Source: Labia minor (Eukaryota; Arthropoda; Insecta; Dermaptera; Spongiphoridae). Taken from it: 64,000 nt of DNA. This document shows positions 62,796-64,000 of this stretch, piece by piece; positions within the stretch are counted from its first letter, which is position 1, and each line of letters opens with the position of its first letter. The DNA lies in NCBI GenBank assembly GCA_963082975.1, contig OY720349.1, positions 44,125,962 to 44,189,961 of the forward strand, read 5' to 3'. The notes under the pieces are model-generated. The model was not told the DNA's origin. It worked only from the letters and a program-made list of their open reading frames with translations, and made no database searches. The translations under genes and the position numbers were made by a program.

Positions 62796-62950
62796 GTATC
62801 AGGAAGATTTGTCTACTTTAAAGTATACCACCGATTTAATAATATAATATAGTATTTTGGGATGAATCAACATGAATTAGATTCTTTCAACATTCACCTA
62901 AAATATTAAACCGGGCGAAATTCCTGTCAAGACTAAAAATTAGGAAATAA
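62796..62950 (-). repeat. Repeat D, second copy
   Basis: Inverted counterpart of 31636-31772, with a few small indels. It lies immediately left of the TIR element at 62969. Confidence 0.6.
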
Positions 62951-62968
62951 AAAAAATATAAAAAAAAC

Positions 62969-63945
62969 TTTTTAAACACACGCTTTTATTTAAATGCACT
63001 AAAAAGAAGAAAATAATTTCACCACACACCTTACCTTATAATTAATCATATAAAAAAATAAGTTGACCTGTGGCCAGGTCCGAACCGACCGACGGTTTGA
63101 AGTAAATTAATTAGCAGCTATAGAAACAATTTCAAATAATTTTAATATATCTATTAATGTAATAAAAAACAGATACGGATACATAAATAATAAATATAAA
63201 CATTTTTAATTTTATTTTATTTATAATATATATGCAAGACCAGGCTGTGACGTCATGAATGGCTGGATGACGTCCTATAATTTTAAATCAAGAAAAAACT
63301 AATAAATATGATTTTCCCGAGGATAAAACCAATACAAAGTACTTCATTCGTGCAGATATGTGAAATTTGGTGTGAAAATAACCCTTCCCTTCCTATCGTC
63401 TATCGCTAATACTACCACTTCCGGTTTCCGGATTTGCACCAAAAGTTGATCAATTCATCCCACTGATGCATTAAGTAAATATACCAAATTTGATCAAAAT
63501 CGGTTCAGCCGTTCAGGCTGTACACATCTATACGGACGGACAGACATCATGCTAAAAATACTTTTTTCTGTTAAGAAAATGCATGATTCGTGGAGTTATG
63601 TAAAAATCTCCACATGTGAAATTTGGTGTGAAAACAATACCTCCCTTACTATCGTCGGTCGGTAATGAAAGAGTGGGCGTCAAACCTGCAATGAAAAACG
63701 GAAATTCTACTTCAAATAGATATATATAGTTATAGATATAAATAGATATCAATTATAGTGGAAAAGGAAAAAAAAACAGAAAGGCTTGTGCATATACAAT
63801 GAAATGCCCTTCGTATTCTTTTCCTTTCTCAGCATGTGCCCGTGCTTTTATTTTTTAGATATGATTAATTGTAAGTAAATCATGGTCTGTGTGGAAAAAT
63901 TATTTTCTCTTTTTTAGTGCAACTAAATAAAAGCGTGTTTTAAAA
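62969..63945. mobile_element. DNA element with about 80-bp terminal inverted repeats, host of a family B copy
   Basis: The left end 62969-63052 and right end 63860-63945 are inverted copies: ACACGCTTTTATTTA, TGCACTAAAAA, GAAAATAATTT, CCACACA and ATTAATCATAT occur in the same order. No transposase is visible. Without the family B insertion it is about 370 bp long, so MITE-sized. Confidence 0.65.
63059..63665 (-). mobile_element. Repeat family B, long copy nested in a TIR element
   Basis: Full termini (AAGTTGACCTGTGGCCAGGT left, TATCGTCGGTCGGTAA right). It is inserted inside the element at 62969-63945, whose two long inverted ends lie directly outside it. Confidence 0.8.
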
Positions 63946-64000
63946 TTTTTTTTTTTTTTTATTTAGAATATATTTTAATTGTTCTATAAAGAGGACATTA

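Overview
The window is extremely AT-rich eukaryotic DNA with arthropod, most likely insect, character. The one recognisable host exon is closest to the insect form of delta-1-pyrroline-5-carboxylate synthase (P5CS/ALDH18A1). The transposon content (mariner relics, Helitron and Helentron-like repeats, a Penelope-like element, LINE tails with GATA repeats, a tRNA-derived SINE) also fits an insect. There is no operon-like organisation, and I found no convincing tRNA or rRNA gene and no CRISPR array.

Host gene. On the minus strand a candidate first coding exon (35238-35381) encodes a mitochondrial-type presequence and ends at a consensus donor in phase 0. A phase 0-0 exon at 1339-1515 encodes the start of the glutamate-5-kinase domain of P5CS. 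Spliced together they give a leader of the right length, so I propose one P5CS gene with a first intron of about 33.7 kb. Most of the window is that intron or upstream flank. A third block at 17398-17644 has good splice signals but a frame problem, and I cannot identify it.

Transposon layout. 1.6-5.9 kb: an AAAAAGGC-rich DNA element, two 5'-truncated LINE copies with 15-bp target duplications, a TIR relic and a SINE with a 15-bp target duplication. 8.1-13.1 kb: a LINE copy with an RT YADD box, an internally deleted mariner and a second mariner relic. 16.5-31.8 kb: six copies of repeat family B, a Helitron-like tail and a third mariner relic. 32.9-40.8 kb: repeat family C, Helitron-like segments, a LINE copy with a 13-bp target duplication and a hAT MITE with an 8-bp one. 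42.5-48.8 kb: an Ig-like coding fragment, a DNA transposon with PHD-like zinc-finger remnants, Penelope-like GIY-YIG endonuclease sequence and fold-back Penelope ends. 48.96-54.73 kb: two 1.47-kb Helitron-like copies in inverted orientation around a 2.8-kb spacer that contains an LTR-like promoter block. 54.8-64.0 kb: a second PHD-bearing element, more family B and C copies, a 66-bp perfect hairpin, and a long-TIR element carrying a family B copy.

What stands out. Families B and C are unrelated in sequence but share one architecture: a 5' terminal motif, an inverted copy of it just before a 3' hairpin, and a T-rich target. This is the layout described for Helentron-associated elements such as DINE-1. 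I see no evidence for a new multi-gene system. The window is mainly the transposon-filled intron and flank of a housekeeping gene. All assignments come from reading the sequence by eye, without database searches.
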